From Bacteroidia bacterium (GTDB lineage: Bacteria; Bacteroidota; Bacteroidia; B-17B0; Aurantibacillaceae): a stretch of DNA of 64,000 nucleotides. A program made the translations under genes and the position numbers. Under the pieces are notes generated by a model, which was not told where the DNA came from, ran no database searches, and saw only the letters and a list, made by a program, of their open reading frames with translations. Positions 45,770 to 55,142 of this stretch are shown here, piece after piece. Position 1 is the first letter of the stretch, and each line of letters begins with the position of its first letter. Location: positions 1-64,000 of the forward strand of contig JALHRL010000009.1 of NCBI GenBank assembly GCA_022841465.1, in the 5' to 3' direction.

Positions 45770-46891
45770 TTATTTAGTGATTTTTTCTTTTATGTCTAAG
45801 ATTGATTTTATTTCTTCAAGTCCAATTCCTTCACTGCCTTGAATTGGTGAATCAGGATTTTCAGGAAGGGTGAATATCATAGTGGCGCCTCTCAAAAGAA
45901 TTTCGTCTTTAATTTCGGCCTTTTCCGCTTGCTTCATGTAAGCAGGTAAAGTCTGTCCTATTGCCTTTTTATGAACATAAATTTCTAACAGTTTTCTTTC
46001 CTTATTATATTGTTTTATACAAAATACAATTAAATAAAATATAGGAAAGAAAATAATTATCCTTTTTAACCAGTATGTAAAATTGTCTGACCCAGAGTTT
46101 GTTTTTTCATCAATTGCTGGTTTTAATTGAAGTTTTGATATTGAGTCAATATAATTAAGAGTATCAGATTTATTCTTTAGATTTCTTAGTTTAATAATTC
46201 CCTCTTGTTGTTTATTTTTTGTATTTATATCTACCTTTTGATCATTTAGTTCAAAAAAGTGCCAAGAAAAATAAGCAGTGGAAATCAAAACTGCTATAAC
46301 TACCACTAACCAAATTGAAACTCTGAACTTTAATTTTTTTGAAATCTCGTCAAGAGCAACAGAGAGAGATGTGGCAGTAGCTTCAGGAATTAAATTTCTT
46401 ATTATTTGTGCGTTTTCCTGTGCGTCCTTAACAATCGATGAAGCTTCGTCTTTTAGAGAATTTAGCTCACTTTCAATTTTTGGTATATCAACACTTGGTG
46501 TCAATATGCTGTAAATGCCAAATTGTCTTAGAGCATTATTTAATGCTTGAAACTGAGTTAAGCAAGCATGGTGTTGGTTAGTTAATTGGTTTTGGGCAAG
46601 TGAACTAATTGGATTGAATTGAGTTAATATTGAATTAATTGTCGCATCTAAAGAAATTAATATACTACTATTGAGTTTTATTAAAATATCTTCTCTTGTC
46701 ATAAGTTGCTCTAAGATCCTAATGGTGTCTTCAATAAGAATAGAAATTTCATTGGTATTATACTTAGGGAATGGTTGTATTGAAAATCCAGAAGCCCAAA
46801 GGAGACTAAGGTCTTTTTTTAAAATTTCTGCAATATTTTTGAGAATGTTATCTACTTTTGGGTTTCTTATTTTTACTTCAATTTTTGCCAT
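45770..46891 (-). CDS. Membrane protein of unknown function bracketed by direct repeats
   Basis: A 373-residue protein with no recognised family. Residues 1-190 are helical and soluble (ILKNIAEILKKDLSLLWASGF onwards, coiled-coil prone). Two transmembrane segments lie near 192-212 and 272-292, with a charged loop between them. The C-terminal 80 residues carry a conserved-looking GQTLPAYMKQAEKAEIKDEILLRGATMIF. The whole gene sits between two 136-bp direct repeats, so it may have been inserted as a unit downstream of rny. Confidence 0.75.
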   Translation of the reverse strand: MAKIEVKIRNPKVDNILKNIAEILKKDLSLLWASGFSIQPFPKYNTNEISILIEDTIRILEQLMTREDILIKLNSSILISLDATINSILTQFNPISSLAQNQLTNQHHACLTQFQALNNALRQFGIYSILTPSVDIPKIESELNSLKDEASSIVKDAQENAQIIRNLIPEATATSLSVALDEISKKLKFRVSIWLVVVIAVLISTAYFSWHFFELNDQKVDINTKNKQQEGIIKLRNLKNKSDTLNYIDSISKLQLKPAIDEKTNSGSDNFTYWLKRIIIFFPIFYLIVFCIKQYNKERKLLEIYVHKKAIGQTLPAYMKQAEKAEIKDEILLRGATMIFTLPENPDSPIQGSEGIGLEEIKSILDIKEKITK

Positions 46892-46956
46892 TAATTCATT
46901 AATATGTTGTAATTGTTACTAAATTCAGTATTACCGATATTATCTTATAATTTTCA

Positions 46957-47094
46957 ATTTAAATTTACTAAATCAAACCCTCAAAAAATCCCCTTGTTAA
47001 AAAGTAGCTTACAAGTCCAACTTAAATTAAATGAGCAAAAAAAATACCGCACCAGGCGGTATTTAATTTATGTATGTTGTATTTAATTTATTTA
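46957..47094. repeat. Direct repeat B, copy 2 (3' end and terminator of rny)
   Basis: The second copy of the 136-bp repeat. It reaches into the last codons of rny and contains the rny terminator hairpin, so this is most likely the original copy. Confidence 0.85.
47042..47064 (-). terminator. Intrinsic terminator of rny
   Basis: AAATACCGC pairs with GCGGTATTT around a 5-nt loop, with a T run following on the minus strand. Confidence 0.85.
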
Positions 47095-48638
47095 GCGTAG
47101 CTGGTGGCGCGGGTTTCGCGTATTACGGTAACTTTTACCTGGCCGGGGTAGGTCATTTCGGTTTGTATTTTTTGCGAAATTTCAAATGCCAATTGTTCTG
47201 CACGTGCATCGGTTACTTTTTCGCTGGCTACAATAACGCGCAATTCTCTACCTGCTTGTATAGCATATGTTTTATCTACACCCTCATAACTTAAAGCTGC
47301 TGCTTCCAAATCTTTTAAACGCTTAATGTATTGCTCGGCAATTTCGCGTCGCGCTCCGGGGCGTGCACCGCTTATTGCATCACACACTTGTATAATGGGT
47401 GCGTATAAAGTAGTCATTTCAATTTCATCGTGGTGGGCACCAATGGCGTTACACACTTCGGGTTTCTCTTTAAACTTTTCTGCCAACTTCATACCCAATA
47501 ATGCGTGTGGTAATTCCGGTTCATCATCAGGCACCTTACCAATATCGTGTAACAAGCCCGCGCGTTTTGCAATTTTAGGGTTAAGGCCCATTTCGCTGGC
47601 CATAACAGCACAAAGGTTTGCTACCTCGCGGCTGTGTTGTAATAAGTTTTGTCCGTAGCTAGAGCGGTATTTCATACGGCCAACCATACGTATTAATTCA
47701 GGATGTAAACCATGTATGCCTAAATCTATACAAGTACGTTTACCGGTTTCAATAATTTCTTCTTCCAGCATTTTTTTGGTTTTCTCAACCACTTCTTCAA
47801 TACGCGCCGGGTGTATACGTCCGTCACTTACCAATTGGTGTAAAGCTAAACGGCAAATTTCGCGGCGTATACTATCAAAACAACTTAAGGTAATTGCATC
47901 AGGGGTATCATCAACAATAATTTCAACTCCGGTTGCGGCTTCTAGTGCGCGTATGTTTCGGCCTTCTCTTCCAATAATTCTTCCTTTGGTTTCATCGCCT
48001 TCAATATGGAAAACAGAAATAGAATTTTCTATGGCTGTTTCGGTAGCCACACGTTGTATGGTTTGTATAATAATACGTTTTGCTTCTTTGTTGGCGTTAA
48101 TTTTAGCTTCTTCCATGGTATCTTTAATATAACTCATGGCCTGTGTTTTTGCTTCGGCTTTTACGCTTTCTACCAATTGTGCTTTTGCATCATCTGCCTT
48201 CAGGCCGCTTACTTTTTCAAGCATTTCTACTTGTTTGCGGTGGCCTTTTTCTACTTCCTCTAACTTGCTTTTGTAAACTTCTATTTGCTGGTTAAGCTGG
48301 TTTTTGCTGTTTTCTATTTCCTTATCCTTGCGGTTGGCATCTTCCAGTTTTTTATTCAAATCCGATTCTTTTTGCTTAATACGGTTTTCGGCCACGGCCA
48401 TTTGGTTGTTACGTTCTTGTATGGCTTTATCGTGTTCTGATTTTAATTGCAAAAACTTTTCCTTGGCCTGCAATATTTTTTCTTGTTTAAGTGCCTCGGC
48501 TTTTACTTCGGCTTCTTTTATCAGGTTTTCTTTTTCTTTTTTAGCGCTTGCGTTTATACGGCTGTTGGCCATAAAAAAGCCCACTAAAATGCCTACCAAC
48601 AGGGCTCCTGCTATAAATATAATGGTTAATGTATCCAT
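47088..48638 (-). CDS. rny: Ribonuclease Y
   Basis: A 516-residue membrane-anchored endoribonuclease that starts mRNA decay. One N-terminal transmembrane helix (about 4-24), a long coiled coil (to about 170), a KH RNA-binding domain (about 205-270: [23 protein letters not shown]) and an HD hydrolase domain (about 330-430: [23 protein letters not shown]). Length and motifs are standard. It lies downstream of zapA on the same strand, separated by a terminator, so it probably has its own promoter. Confidence 0.96.
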   Translation of the reverse strand: MDTLTIIFIAGALLVGILVGFFMANSRINASAKKEKENLIKEAEVKAEALKQEKILQAKEKFLQLKSEHDKAIQERNNQMAVAENRIKQKESDLNKKLEDANRKDKEIENSKNQLNQQIEVYKSKLEEVEKGHRKQVEMLEKVSGLKADDAKAQLVESVKAEAKTQAMSYIKDTMEEAKINANKEAKRIIIQTIQRVATETAIENSISVFHIEGDETKGRIIGREGRNIRALEAATGVEIIVDDTPDAITLSCFDSIRREICRLALHQLVSDGRIHPARIEEVVEKTKKMLEEEIIETGKRTCIDLGIHGLHPELIRMVGRMKYRSSYGQNLLQHSREVANLCAVMASEMGLNPKIAKRAGLLHDIGKVPDDEPELPHALLGMKLAEKFKEKPEVCNAIGAHHDEIEMTTLYAPIIQVCDAISGARPGARREIAEQYIKRLKDLEAAALSYEGVDKTYAIQAGRELRVIVASEKVTDARAEQLAFEISQKIQTEMTYPGQVKVTVIRETRATSYAK

Positions 48639-48659
48639 TGTTGTTGTGTATTTAGGTTA

Positions 48660-48702
48660 AAAAAAAACGCACAAATTTGGGCCTTGGCCTTCATTTGTGC
48701 GT
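48660..48702 (-). terminator. Intrinsic terminator of zapA
   Basis: ACGCACAAAT pairs with ATTTGTGCGT around a 16-nt GC-rich inner loop that can itself fold (GGGCC/GGCCT). A run of T follows on the minus strand. Confidence 0.8.
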
Positions 48703-48726
48703 GTAAATTATCGTTAATATAAAATA

Positions 48727-49035
48727 TTACTCTTCTATATTTCTGATGTTTTGTTTATGCTCTTTTAGCATTTCCTCAACATCAGCAAGCATTGCTTTAA
48801 GATTATTTGCTTCTTGTGAAGACGATTGTGCCTCTTTGTAATATTGAGACACCAGTTGTAAAGTAACCATCGCCAGCAAATCCTTCTTATCTTTTATTGC
48901 GTAATTTCTTTCAAACTCCGCAATTTTTGTATTAATTATAGTAACTACCTCTCTTAACTTCCCCTCGTCAGCAGAATTTATTTTCACCGGATATAATCCG
49001 CCGGCTATTTCTACATTTATGCTAGTTTCACTCAT
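48727..49035 (-). CDS. zapA: Cell division protein ZapA
   Basis: A 102-residue FtsZ-ring stabiliser. Fold order fits ZapA: N-terminal beta-rich IxVEIAGGLYPVKINSADEGKLREVVTIINTKI, then DLLAMVTLQLVSQYYK and a C-terminal coiled coil for dimerisation. It follows the large coiled-coil gene by 17 bp on the same strand, so the two are probably one transcript. Confidence 0.9.
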   Translation of the reverse strand: MSETSINVEIAGGLYPVKINSADEGKLREVVTIINTKIAEFERNYAIKDKKDLLAMVTLQLVSQYYKEAQSSSQEANNLKAMLADVEEMLKEHKQNIRNIEE

Positions 49036-49052
49036 TAAAAGAGGGCGTTAAA

Positions 49053-51419
49053 TTAAGCACTTAGTAAAGCAATGCATTTATCAATTTCACGCACCAAATC
49101 ATTTATTTGTTTTTTCATTTGAGATTTTTCATCATTCCCATCTGAATATTTAGCTAAAATAACATTTTTTCTGTGAGAATTCAAATCGGATACGTTAATA
49201 GATTGGCTGTCAACTTCTTGAGAAATTCCTGAGATAACATCGTTCATTTTCAATAATTGTACGGCCATTCCTTCTTTTTCTTCCAATAGCTTTAAGCGCT
49301 CATCATTTAAAGCATCTATTTGTTTAAATAAGCGCTCAATAAAGTCATCGTCTTGCGCCGGCGTACCCGCAGCTTTAATTTCTGCCAATTGATTTTCGTA
49401 CTCGGCTACTTTATTATTTAAGGCTGATGTTGATTCGTTTAATTCGGTAATGGTAGTTTTTAAAATGTTAATCTCAGAAATTAAACTGTTTTTTTCGTTT
49501 GATATACTTTCTAAATTACTTTGAAGTGAGTTTACCATTTCTGAATTTTGTCCTGCTTCTGCCAATTGGCTGTTTAACAATTCAATTTCAGATTTCAATT
49601 TGCTTATTTCTGCATTTAAGGCCGAGTTGTTTGCCGAAAGATTGGTAATCTCAAAGTTTTTGTTGTTTAAGGTTTCTTTTAAATCTTCAACTTTTCCGGA
49701 GGTAATAGATTTTGATTCTTCTAATTCTGCTTTAATAATTGCTAACTCTGCTTCTAAAGCTTCGTTTTTAGAAAGCGTATTATCTATTTCAGAAATTAAG
49801 TTGGTATTTTCTGCTAATAATTTATTGTACTCTAAAGTAGAACTGCTGCTTTTTTCTTCCCACTCGGCATTAATAGAATTTTTTAATGATTCTAATTCGT
49901 CGTTAAAAGAAGAGCGTGCTTCATCTAATTCATTTTCTTTAGAAGCAAGAATAGAAGTAATTTCTTCTATTTGCGATTGTAAACTAGTGTTGCTTTCGGT
50001 TAAAGAAGTAATTTCTTCATTTTTAGCTTCAATAGTTGCCTCTGCTTCGCTTTGTTGGTTGCTCGCTTTTTCAATAACAGAAACTAAGTTGGCAATTTCT
50101 GCATTTAATACTTCAATTTGTCCGTTAAGCTGATTTACTTGTTCGCTTTGGCTTAAGCTTTGCGATTGTTTATAAGCTTCAAAATCTTGAGTTAATTCAC
50201 TTAATATATTAGATCCGGTTTCAACTTGTGCTTTGTAACCTTCAATTTCTGCATTTAATGAATCAACGGTTGTGCGGTATTCTTCAATTTTAGCAATTAA
50301 TTCTTTTGCTTGCTCGCGTGTATCATCAGCATCTAATTGAGCTTTGCTTAACTCTTCGGTTAATTTAGAGTTTTGTGTGTTAGAATGGTGAACAGTGTTG
50401 GTTAATTTTTCTTCGTAAGAAGCTTTTAAACTTTCAATTTCAGAATCAAACTTAGCTTGTAATTCATTAATTAACGATTCGTGTGTATTTAATATACCTT
50501 GTTCTTTCTCTTGGAAACTGCTGGTTAAGGATGCAATTTGGTTTTCGTAATTAGAAGTTAGTTCACTTATATTACCGCTTAACTGTTCTTTTAAAGAAGC
50601 AATGGTTCCTTCGTAAGAAGTACGTAAATCGTTTTCGGTACTAATTAATTGCGATTGTAATTCTTCTATACGTTGGTTGTAAGAGCTAACCAAAGCAGCG
50701 CGTTCTTCTTCATGCTCTAACTTTAGGGCACTCATTTGGTTTTTTAAATTGTACTCTATAAAGTCAACTTTTTGTTGCCAGCTTTCGTTTAATGATTCAA
50801 GTTCACGTGCGTTGCTGGTGCTTATTGCATTTATTTTTGATTCAAATTCAGAATTAATGCGGTTTACTTCTTCTTCGTGCGAAGCAATAAGACTCATTTC
50901 TTTATCGGCAAATGAAGAGGTTAATTCGTTAATACGGTTTTCGTATTCGTCTTTTAAACCAATTTCTTTATAATGCGAACCCGATTTTAATTCATTTAAT
51001 TGTTGTTCGTAAGCGTCTTTTAATTGTGAAATGTTGTTTACCGACTCTTCTTTAATTGATTCTATTTGCGATTCGTAACGGCTGGCAATGGTTTCCAGTT
51101 CTGCCTTTAACGAATTTATTTCTTCAAAACGCGCATCAATTTCAGCTTGCTTTTCGTGCAATTGCTCTTTAATGTTTTCACGCAACTCCTTAAACGAAGT
51201 GATTTCACTTTTGTACAAAGTGTTATCGCGCTCCATTACAGTAAGTTTGGTGTTTAATACATCAATGGTTACTTGAAGTCGTTTACAATCTTCATCACGC
51301 AAGATGAGTTGGTTTCTGTAATCGCTTAACGAGCGTTTTAATTCGTTAAACTCTTTACGTAAAGCGATGTCGCTATCCAGTACTTGTTGTATTTCCGATT
51401 TGATGTCGTTAAAACTCAT
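49053..51419 (-). CDS. Giant coiled-coil protein encoded with zapA
   Basis: A 788-residue protein made almost entirely of coiled coil, rich in Glu, Ser, Leu and Asn, without signal peptide or membrane segment. The repeats are irregular (YENQIASLTSSFQEKEQ, ESLKASYEEKLTN and similar). Only the last 40 residues look different: KKQINDLVREIDKCIALL. From memory, the small protein of about 100 residues that precedes zapA in many Bacteroidota ends with just such a segment. So this may be that ZapA/ZapB-like partner enlarged about eightfold. Function would then be in the division ring; a structural filament role is another possibility. Confidence 0.8.
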   Translation of the reverse strand: MSFNDIKSEIQQVLDSDIALRKEFNELKRSLSDYRNQLILRDEDCKRLQVTIDVLNTKLTVMERDNTLYKSEITSFKELRENIKEQLHEKQAEIDARFEEINSLKAELETIASRYESQIESIKEESVNNISQLKDAYEQQLNELKSGSHYKEIGLKDEYENRINELTSSFADKEMSLIASHEEEVNRINSEFESKINAISTSNARELESLNESWQQKVDFIEYNLKNQMSALKLEHEEERAALVSSYNQRIEELQSQLISTENDLRTSYEGTIASLKEQLSGNISELTSNYENQIASLTSSFQEKEQGILNTHESLINELQAKFDSEIESLKASYEEKLTNTVHHSNTQNSKLTEELSKAQLDADDTREQAKELIAKIEEYRTTVDSLNAEIEGYKAQVETGSNILSELTQDFEAYKQSQSLSQSEQVNQLNGQIEVLNAEIANLVSVIEKASNQQSEAEATIEAKNEEITSLTESNTSLQSQIEEITSILASKENELDEARSSFNDELESLKNSINAEWEEKSSSSTLEYNKLLAENTNLISEIDNTLSKNEALEAELAIIKAELEESKSITSGKVEDLKETLNNKNFEITNLSANNSALNAEISKLKSEIELLNSQLAEAGQNSEMVNSLQSNLESISNEKNSLISEINILKTTITELNESTSALNNKVAEYENQLAEIKAAGTPAQDDDFIERLFKQIDALNDERLKLLEEKEGMAVQLLKMNDVISGISQEVDSQSINVSDLNSHRKNVILAKYSDGNDEKSQMKKQINDLVREIDKCIALLSA

Positions 51420-51426
51420 TATTTCA

Positions 51427-51457
51427 CAAATTTAATTGGTTAAAAATACCTAATCAA
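51427..51457 (-). promoter_or_regulatory. Promoter of the coiled-coil/zapA operon
   Basis: On the minus strand TTG (51457-51455) and TAAATTTG (51434-51427) are 20 bp apart, the ideal Bacteroidota spacing. The start codon lies only 8 bp after the -7 box, so the mRNA would have almost no leader. Confidence 0.6.
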
Positions 51458-51565
51458 TTTGCTGTTAATGAATGGTTAAGCGAGTTTGATTGCACACAAC
51501 TTTGTTAATTACCTTTAAGGTTATGAGCAGTGATTTGTTAATAAGATAAAGAAAAGTAAAAAGGC

Positions 51566-52078
51566 TTACGGTTTAATGGTAGCAAGCTTTTCGGGGTTGT
51601 TTAATTTAGTGTGATGTTCTTTACCATTGTACTCAAAACGAATAATATTGGTTTGTTGAGCAAGGTAATCGTACAGCAAAGTGTTCTCAATTTCTAAAGC
51701 ACTAATACTTTTTTCGGCCGGATACTCTGCAAAAATCCAAACAACATCTTTTTCAATTTCGTAACCAATGTAATTTTGTTGAAGTAATTTATTGTTTGCT
51801 TTTAATTTTAAATGAGATAAGAGGTATTGATTAATTACTTGGTTTAAATAGGTTGAATCTTTTCCGTTAAGCAAATCAATTTGTTTTTTATTTATTTTTT
51901 TAAGTGCATCTTCTAAATCGTTCACAAAAAGTTTAACCGAAACTTCTAAATTATTGTTGGCCGCGTTGTGTTTTATTTGCGTAATACCCAGGTAAAATGG
52001 GTGTTTGATGGTAAAAGCAAAAAGCACCACACTTGTTAGTAATAGAAATAATGTTTTAATTCGTAAACCCATTAGCAT
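51566..52078 (-). CDS. DUF6702 family protein
   Basis: A 170-residue exported or membrane-anchored protein: a hydrophobic N-terminus (about 8-22; the second Met at 52072 may be the start) followed by HPFYLGITQIKHNAANNNLEVSVKLFVNDLEDALKK, the pattern of DUF6702. The rest is beta-rich, ending EHHTKLNNPEKLATIKP. Function is unknown. In Bacteroidota this family is commonly encoded next to HupE/UreJ and an M1 peptidase, as here. It is divergent from hupE with 15 bp between the start codons. Confidence 0.85.
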   Translation of the reverse strand: MLMGLRIKTLFLLLTSVVLFAFTIKHPFYLGITQIKHNAANNNLEVSVKLFVNDLEDALKKINKKQIDLLNGKDSTYLNQVINQYLLSHLKLKANNKLLQQNYIGYEIEKDVVWIFAEYPAEKSISALEIENTLLYDYLAQQTNIIRFEYNGKEHHTKLNNPEKLATIKP

Positions 52079-52080
52079 TA

Positions 52081-52088
52081 CAAATATA
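52081..52088 (-). promoter_or_regulatory. Putative -7 element of the DUF6702 gene
   Basis: TATATTTG on the minus strand fits TAnnTTTG. It lies inside the 15-bp divergent gap, 3 bp from the first possible start (52078) and 9 bp from the second Met (52072), which favours the second. Confidence 0.4.
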
Positions 52089-52093
52089 CAAAA

Positions 52094-52678
52094 ATGAGCG
52101 CGTTTTGGCTTTGGTTTAGCACCGGTTTAGAGCATATAACAGATTTTAACGGCTACGATCATATACTGTTTGTTACCTTATTATGTATTGGGTACACTTT
52201 TAGCTCTTGGAAAAAATTATTGATAATGATAACAGCTTTTACTGTTGGGCATAGCATTGCGCTTGCTTTAAGCACCATTAGTGTTATAGAAATGAAACAA
52301 GAGTTGATAGAATTTTTAATAGCTTTTAGTATTTTACTTACGGCCATTTATCATTTAATAAACTACAAAAATGAAAAAGCAAAAGCCGGTGTTGTTTTAT
52401 ACAGCATTGTTTTGTTTTTTGGATTAATACACGGCTTAGGTTTTTCGTATTTATTAAAAGCCATGTTGGGCCAAGAAGAAAGTGTGTTTTTTCCTTTATT
52501 AAATTTTAATTTAGGTTTAGAGGCAGGGCAGTTGCTTATTGTACTATTAGTACTAACACTTGCTTGGTTAATAACGCAACTTTTTAAAGTTCCAATAAAA
52601 GTTTACAATTTAGTTTTAGCAGCCATTATTGCAATAGTGGCATTTAAAATGTGTTTAGAAAGAGTTTTTATGCTTTAG
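52094..52678 (+). CDS. HupE/UreJ family membrane protein
   Basis: A 194-residue inner-membrane protein with six or so transmembrane helices. The N-terminal GLEHITDFNGYDHILFVTLLCIGYTF has the H-x-x-x-G-x-D-H motif of this nickel/cobalt-uptake-like family; TAFTVGHSIALALS follows, and HGLGFSYLL lies in the fourth helix. HupE/UreJ proteins are linked to metal uptake for hydrogenase or urease; here neither enzyme is in view, so the metal and purpose are unknown. Probably works with DUF6702 and the M1 peptidase as a unit. Confidence 0.88.
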   Translation: MSAFWLWFSTGLEHITDFNGYDHILFVTLLCIGYTFSSWKKLLIMITAFTVGHSIALALSTISVIEMKQELIEFLIAFSILLTAIYHLINYKNEKAKAGVVLYSIVLFFGLIHGLGFSYLLKAMLGQEESVFFPLLNFNLGLEAGQLLIVLLVLTLAWLITQLFKVPIKVYNLVLAAIIAIVAFKMCLERVFML

Positions 52679-52736
52679 GCTCCATTTTTTCCCTACATTA
52701 CTTGCCGTTCGACATATTTCAGTATAAAAATCCCTA

Positions 52737-52744
52737 TAAATTTG
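52737..52744 (+). promoter_or_regulatory. Putative -7 element of the M1 peptidase gene
   Basis: TAAATTTG in the 92-bp gap after hupE, leaving a leader of about 23 nt before the ATG at 52771. Confidence 0.45.
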
Positions 52745-52770
52745 TTATTTTTAGGGCTTTCTTATTTAAT

Positions 52771-55140
52771 ATGAAACTTTACTTCTTTCAAACGTTTGCG
52801 GCCTGTTTAATATTATCAAACACGTTTGCACAAAACATTCAAAATAATCCTAAATCAAACCACGGCAATAAGTTTGAGCAATTGGGTTCAATATTGCCAA
52901 CACCAAACGAGTACCGCACTGCATCGGGTGCACCCGGCAGCAAATACTGGCAACAAAAAGCCGATTACGATATTGATGTTACCTTGGATGAAAAAAACTT
53001 AAGCATTATAGGTTCTGAATGGATTACTTATACCAACAATTCTCCCGATGCATTATCCTACTTATGGTTGCAGTTAGATGAAAACCAACACGACCCCAAC
53101 AACAACATGAACTACATGGATGAGTTGAAATTAAACGGAGATAAAGGAACAGATGCCAGTTTAAAAGAAATGCAACGCAAAGAAAATTTAGCAGGGCTTG
53201 GCGATAAAATTGATGAGGTGAGCGATGCAGCAGGTAAACCTTTAAAGTACACCATTAACCAAACCATGATGCGCATTGATTTACCAAAGCCATTAGCACC
53301 AAAAGCGAAAGTAAAATTTAAAGTAAAGTGGCATTATAAAATGATTAACCGTACCGAAATGGGTGGCCGCGGTGGTTACGAATATTTTCCGGAAGACGGA
53401 AATTATTTGTTTACCATGACGCAATGGTACCCGCGTATGTGTGTGTACAGCGATTTTCAGGGATGGCAAAACAAACAGTTTACCGGACGCGGAGAGTTTG
53501 CATTGGCCTTTGGCGATTTTAAAGTGAAAATGACAGTGCCTGCAGATCACATGGTTTGTTCTACCGGCGAATGTCAAAATTACCAGCAAGTACTTACTAC
53601 GGCGCAATTCGGCAGATGGCAAAAAGCACAAACAGCAAAAGAGCCCGTAGAAATTGCCCTATTGGCTGATGCAATAGAAGCAGAGAAAAACAAAAACAAA
53701 AGTGGCGCTACAAAAACCTGGATTTTTAAAGCAGATAGCGTACGTGATTTTGCATGGGGAAGTTCTCGTAAATTTTGTTGGGATGCAATGCCTGTTGTGT
53801 GCGAAGGAAAAAAAGTAATGTGTATGAGTTTTTATGCGAAAGAAGCTTACAACCTTTACAGCAAATATTCAACAAAAGTAGTAGCGCATACTATAAAAAC
53901 ATATTCTAAATACACCATTCCTTATCCTTACCCTGTGGCGCAAAGTATTGAAGCCGCCAACGGAATGGAATACCCAATGATATCTTTTAACTTCGGAAGA
54001 ACCGATAAAGACGGTACTTATACCGAAGGCGCAAAAAACGGAATGATATTGGTAATTATTCATGAAGTGGGCCACAACTTTTTTCCGATGATTATTAATA
54101 GTGATGAGCGTCAGTGGAGTTGGATGGACGAAGGACTAAATACCTTTGTGCAATTTTTAACCGAGCAGGAGTTTGATGCCAATTACCCATCGCAACGCGG
54201 GCCTGCACACCGTATAACCGATTACATGCGTGCGCCTAAAAACATGCTGGAGCCTATTATGACGAACAGCGAAAATATTTACAACTTTGGTGCTAATGCC
54301 TATGGTAAACCTGCCACCGCTTTAAATATTTTGCGTGAAACAGTAATGGGCCGCGAGTTGTTTGATTTTGCATTTAAACAATATTGTAAGCGTTGGGCAT
54401 TTAAACATCCGGAGCCTGCAGATTTATTCAGAACCATGGAAGATGCCAGCGCTGTTGATTTGGATTGGTTTTGGAGAGCTTGGTTTTATGATATTGACGC
54501 GGTAGATATTAGCGTAGATACAGTAAAAGCATTTAAAATTACGCAAGGTAAAACGGTGCCGGTAAAAATAGATACCATGATAACTTATATTGGTGGAAGA
54601 GGTAAAGATTTTCAAAACATTTCTCAAATACGAAACAAAGAGCAGGGTTTAATTCCATTGGTAGATGTTGATACCACCTTACGCGATTTTTATTATCACT
54701 ACAAGCCACAGCCTGAGGTGGTGAAAGAAGTAAGAAACAGGTTTGAGAACATGGAAGAAATAAGTGATCAGGATTTTAAAAATTTCGAAGGTAAATATGT
54801 GTACCAAATTAAATTTACTAACCGCGGCGGATTGGTAATGCCAATTATTATTCAATGGATTTACGAAGATGGAACCAAAGAAATTGAACGCTTGAATGTG
54901 TATTGCTGGAGAAAAGACGAGAAAAATTTTGAACGCGCCTTTTTAAAAGACAAAAAAGTAATAGCCATTCAGTTAGACCCTTACAAAGAAACTGCAGACA
55001 TTGACGAGAGCAACAATACCTGGAATATTAAAACAGAGCCTAGTAAGTTTGATTTATTTAAATCTAAAAAAGAAGGTAAAGCAGCACGCGGACAAAGTAA
55101 AGGTGTAAACCCAATGCAAGAAGCAAAAAATAAAAAGTAG
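52771..55140 (+). CDS. M1 family metallopeptidase
   Basis: A 789-residue exported zinc aminopeptidase. The start is the ATG giving MKLYFFQTFAACLILSNTFAQ, a clean signal peptide; a frame 40 codons longer overlaps hupE and is rejected. The zinc site is H431-EVG-H435 with the third ligand E454 (MDEGLN), exactly HExxH-x18-E. The exopeptidase motif appears as NGMEYP (the usual GAMEN region). The C-terminal third carries beta-rich domains and a Lys-rich end. Periplasmic or surface peptide digestion is likely. There is no type IX sorting domain. The next gene starts 2 bp after its stop. Confidence 0.92.
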   Translation: MKLYFFQTFAACLILSNTFAQNIQNNPKSNHGNKFEQLGSILPTPNEYRTASGAPGSKYWQQKADYDIDVTLDEKNLSIIGSEWITYTNNSPDALSYLWLQLDENQHDPNNNMNYMDELKLNGDKGTDASLKEMQRKENLAGLGDKIDEVSDAAGKPLKYTINQTMMRIDLPKPLAPKAKVKFKVKWHYKMINRTEMGGRGGYEYFPEDGNYLFTMTQWYPRMCVYSDFQGWQNKQFTGRGEFALAFGDFKVKMTVPADHMVCSTGECQNYQQVLTTAQFGRWQKAQTAKEPVEIALLADAIEAEKNKNKSGATKTWIFKADSVRDFAWGSSRKFCWDAMPVVCEGKKVMCMSFYAKEAYNLYSKYSTKVVAHTIKTYSKYTIPYPYPVAQSIEAANGMEYPMISFNFGRTDKDGTYTEGAKNGMILVIIHEVGHNFFPMIINSDERQWSWMDEGLNTFVQFLTEQEFDANYPSQRGPAHRITDYMRAPKNMLEPIMTNSENIYNFGANAYGKPATALNILRETVMGRELFDFAFKQYCKRWAFKHPEPADLFRTMEDASAVDLDWFWRAWFYDIDAVDISVDTVKAFKITQGKTVPVKIDTMITYIGGRGKDFQNISQIRNKEQGLIPLVDVDTTLRDFYYHYKPQPEVVKEVRNRFENMEEISDQDFKNFEGKYVYQIKFTNRGGLVMPIIIQWIYEDGTKEIERLNVYCWRKDEKNFERAFLKDKKVIAIQLDPYKETADIDESNNTWNIKTEPSKFDLFKSKKEGKAARGQSKGVNPMQEAKNKK

Positions 55141-55142
55141 AT

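Noticed and set aside
38935-46960. Prophage or integrative element
   Set aside because: No integrase, capsid, replication or tRNA-linked attachment site was found; only small repeats and unknown genes.
49600-50133. 177-codon plus-strand frame inside the coiled-coil gene
   Set aside because: Complement of Glu/Ser-rich coding gives long antisense frames; composition is low-complexity.
52651-52770. M1 peptidase reading 40 codons longer
   Set aside because: It overlaps hupE and would place non-signal sequence before a clear signal peptide.
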